Position numbers and translations under genes: made by a program. Below the pieces are notes generated by a model. The model worked only from the letters and a program-made list of their open reading frames with translations. It searched no databases and was not told the origin of the DNA. A stretch of DNA of 5,821 nucleotides from an uncultured Bacteroidota bacterium (lineage in GTDB: Bacteria; Bacteroidota; Bacteroidia; Chitinophagales; Chitinophagaceae): positions 1 to 5,821 of the forward strand of contig CAIRSV010000299.1 of NCBI GenBank assembly GCA_903881265.1, read 5' to 3'. Every line of letters begins with the position of its first letter. Position 1 is the first letter of the stretch. This document shows, piece after piece, positions 5,758 through 5,821 of the stretch.

Positions 5758-5788
5758 TCTTATTTGCCTAATAATCAATTAGATAAGA
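5758..5788. repeat. Imperfect AT-rich inverted repeat
   Basis: TCTTAT (5758-5763) and CTAAT (5768-5772), separated by a 4-nt bulge, pair with ATTAG (5778-5782) and ATAAGA (5783-5788). This gives eleven base pairs around a 5-nt loop. No T-run follows on the plus strand, so a terminator is unlikely; it may be incidental in AT-rich DNA. Confidence 0.35.
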
Positions 5789-5809
5789 TAAATAAAATTG
5801 CTTTTATAC

Positions 5810-5819
5810 AGTGGCCACT
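5810..5819. repeat. 10-bp perfect palindrome at the right edge
   Basis: AGTGGCCACT is its own reverse complement and sits at the end of the window. Its GTGGCCACTT context resembles the TGGTCA/TGGCCA-type terminal repeats of some IS21-family elements, which is only an inference from memory. The sequence beyond 5821 is not available. Confidence 0.35.
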
Positions 5820-5821
5820 TG

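Overview
The window is ordinary chromosomal DNA of a member of the Bacteroidota. The evidence is an rpmB-rpmG-DUF4295 ribosomal cluster, Bacteroidota-type -7 promoter boxes (TAnnTTTG, here TACTTTTG twice), A-rich leaders without clear Shine-Dalgarno sequences, and moderate to low GC by eye. The lineage below phylum cannot be fixed from this sequence. I see no phage, CRISPR, toxin-antitoxin or defence system. The most unusual objects are two broken genes.

Left part (1-1547, minus strand): a secreted GH171/DUF1343 exo-beta-N-acetylmuramidase-like protein (NamZ type) is followed after 3 nt by the first 121 codons of uracil-DNA glycosylase (ung), which runs off the left edge. The two form a tight two-gene unit transcribed leftward.

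Gap 1548-2030: no intact gene. It holds the decayed C-terminal end of a beta-carbonic anhydrase on the minus strand (1710-1829), a stem-loop (1649-1679) and a probable promoter for the rightward genes.

Centre (2031-3207, plus strand): a membrane-anchored VOC/glyoxalase-fold protein is followed by a DUF4256 protein. They meet, with 2 nt between stop codons, a leftward mgtE magnesium transporter gene (3210-4592).

Gap 4593-4892: two divergent promoters with the same TACTTTTGCAC core, one close to mgtE and one close to rpmB. Nothing else is recognisable between them.

Right part (4893-5567, plus strand): rpmB (L28), rpmG (L33) and the small DUF4295 gene, then a strong intrinsic terminator. As written, the DUF4295 gene is frameshifted within its first codons. 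Its conserved body is intact and lies in the same frame as rpmG. Whether this is a real mutation, a sequencing or assembly indel, or recoding cannot be decided from the window.

Right edge (5582-5821): no recognised gene. It has a 35-codon Cys-containing minus-strand ORF of doubtful status, an imperfect inverted repeat, and a 10-bp palindrome at the boundary.
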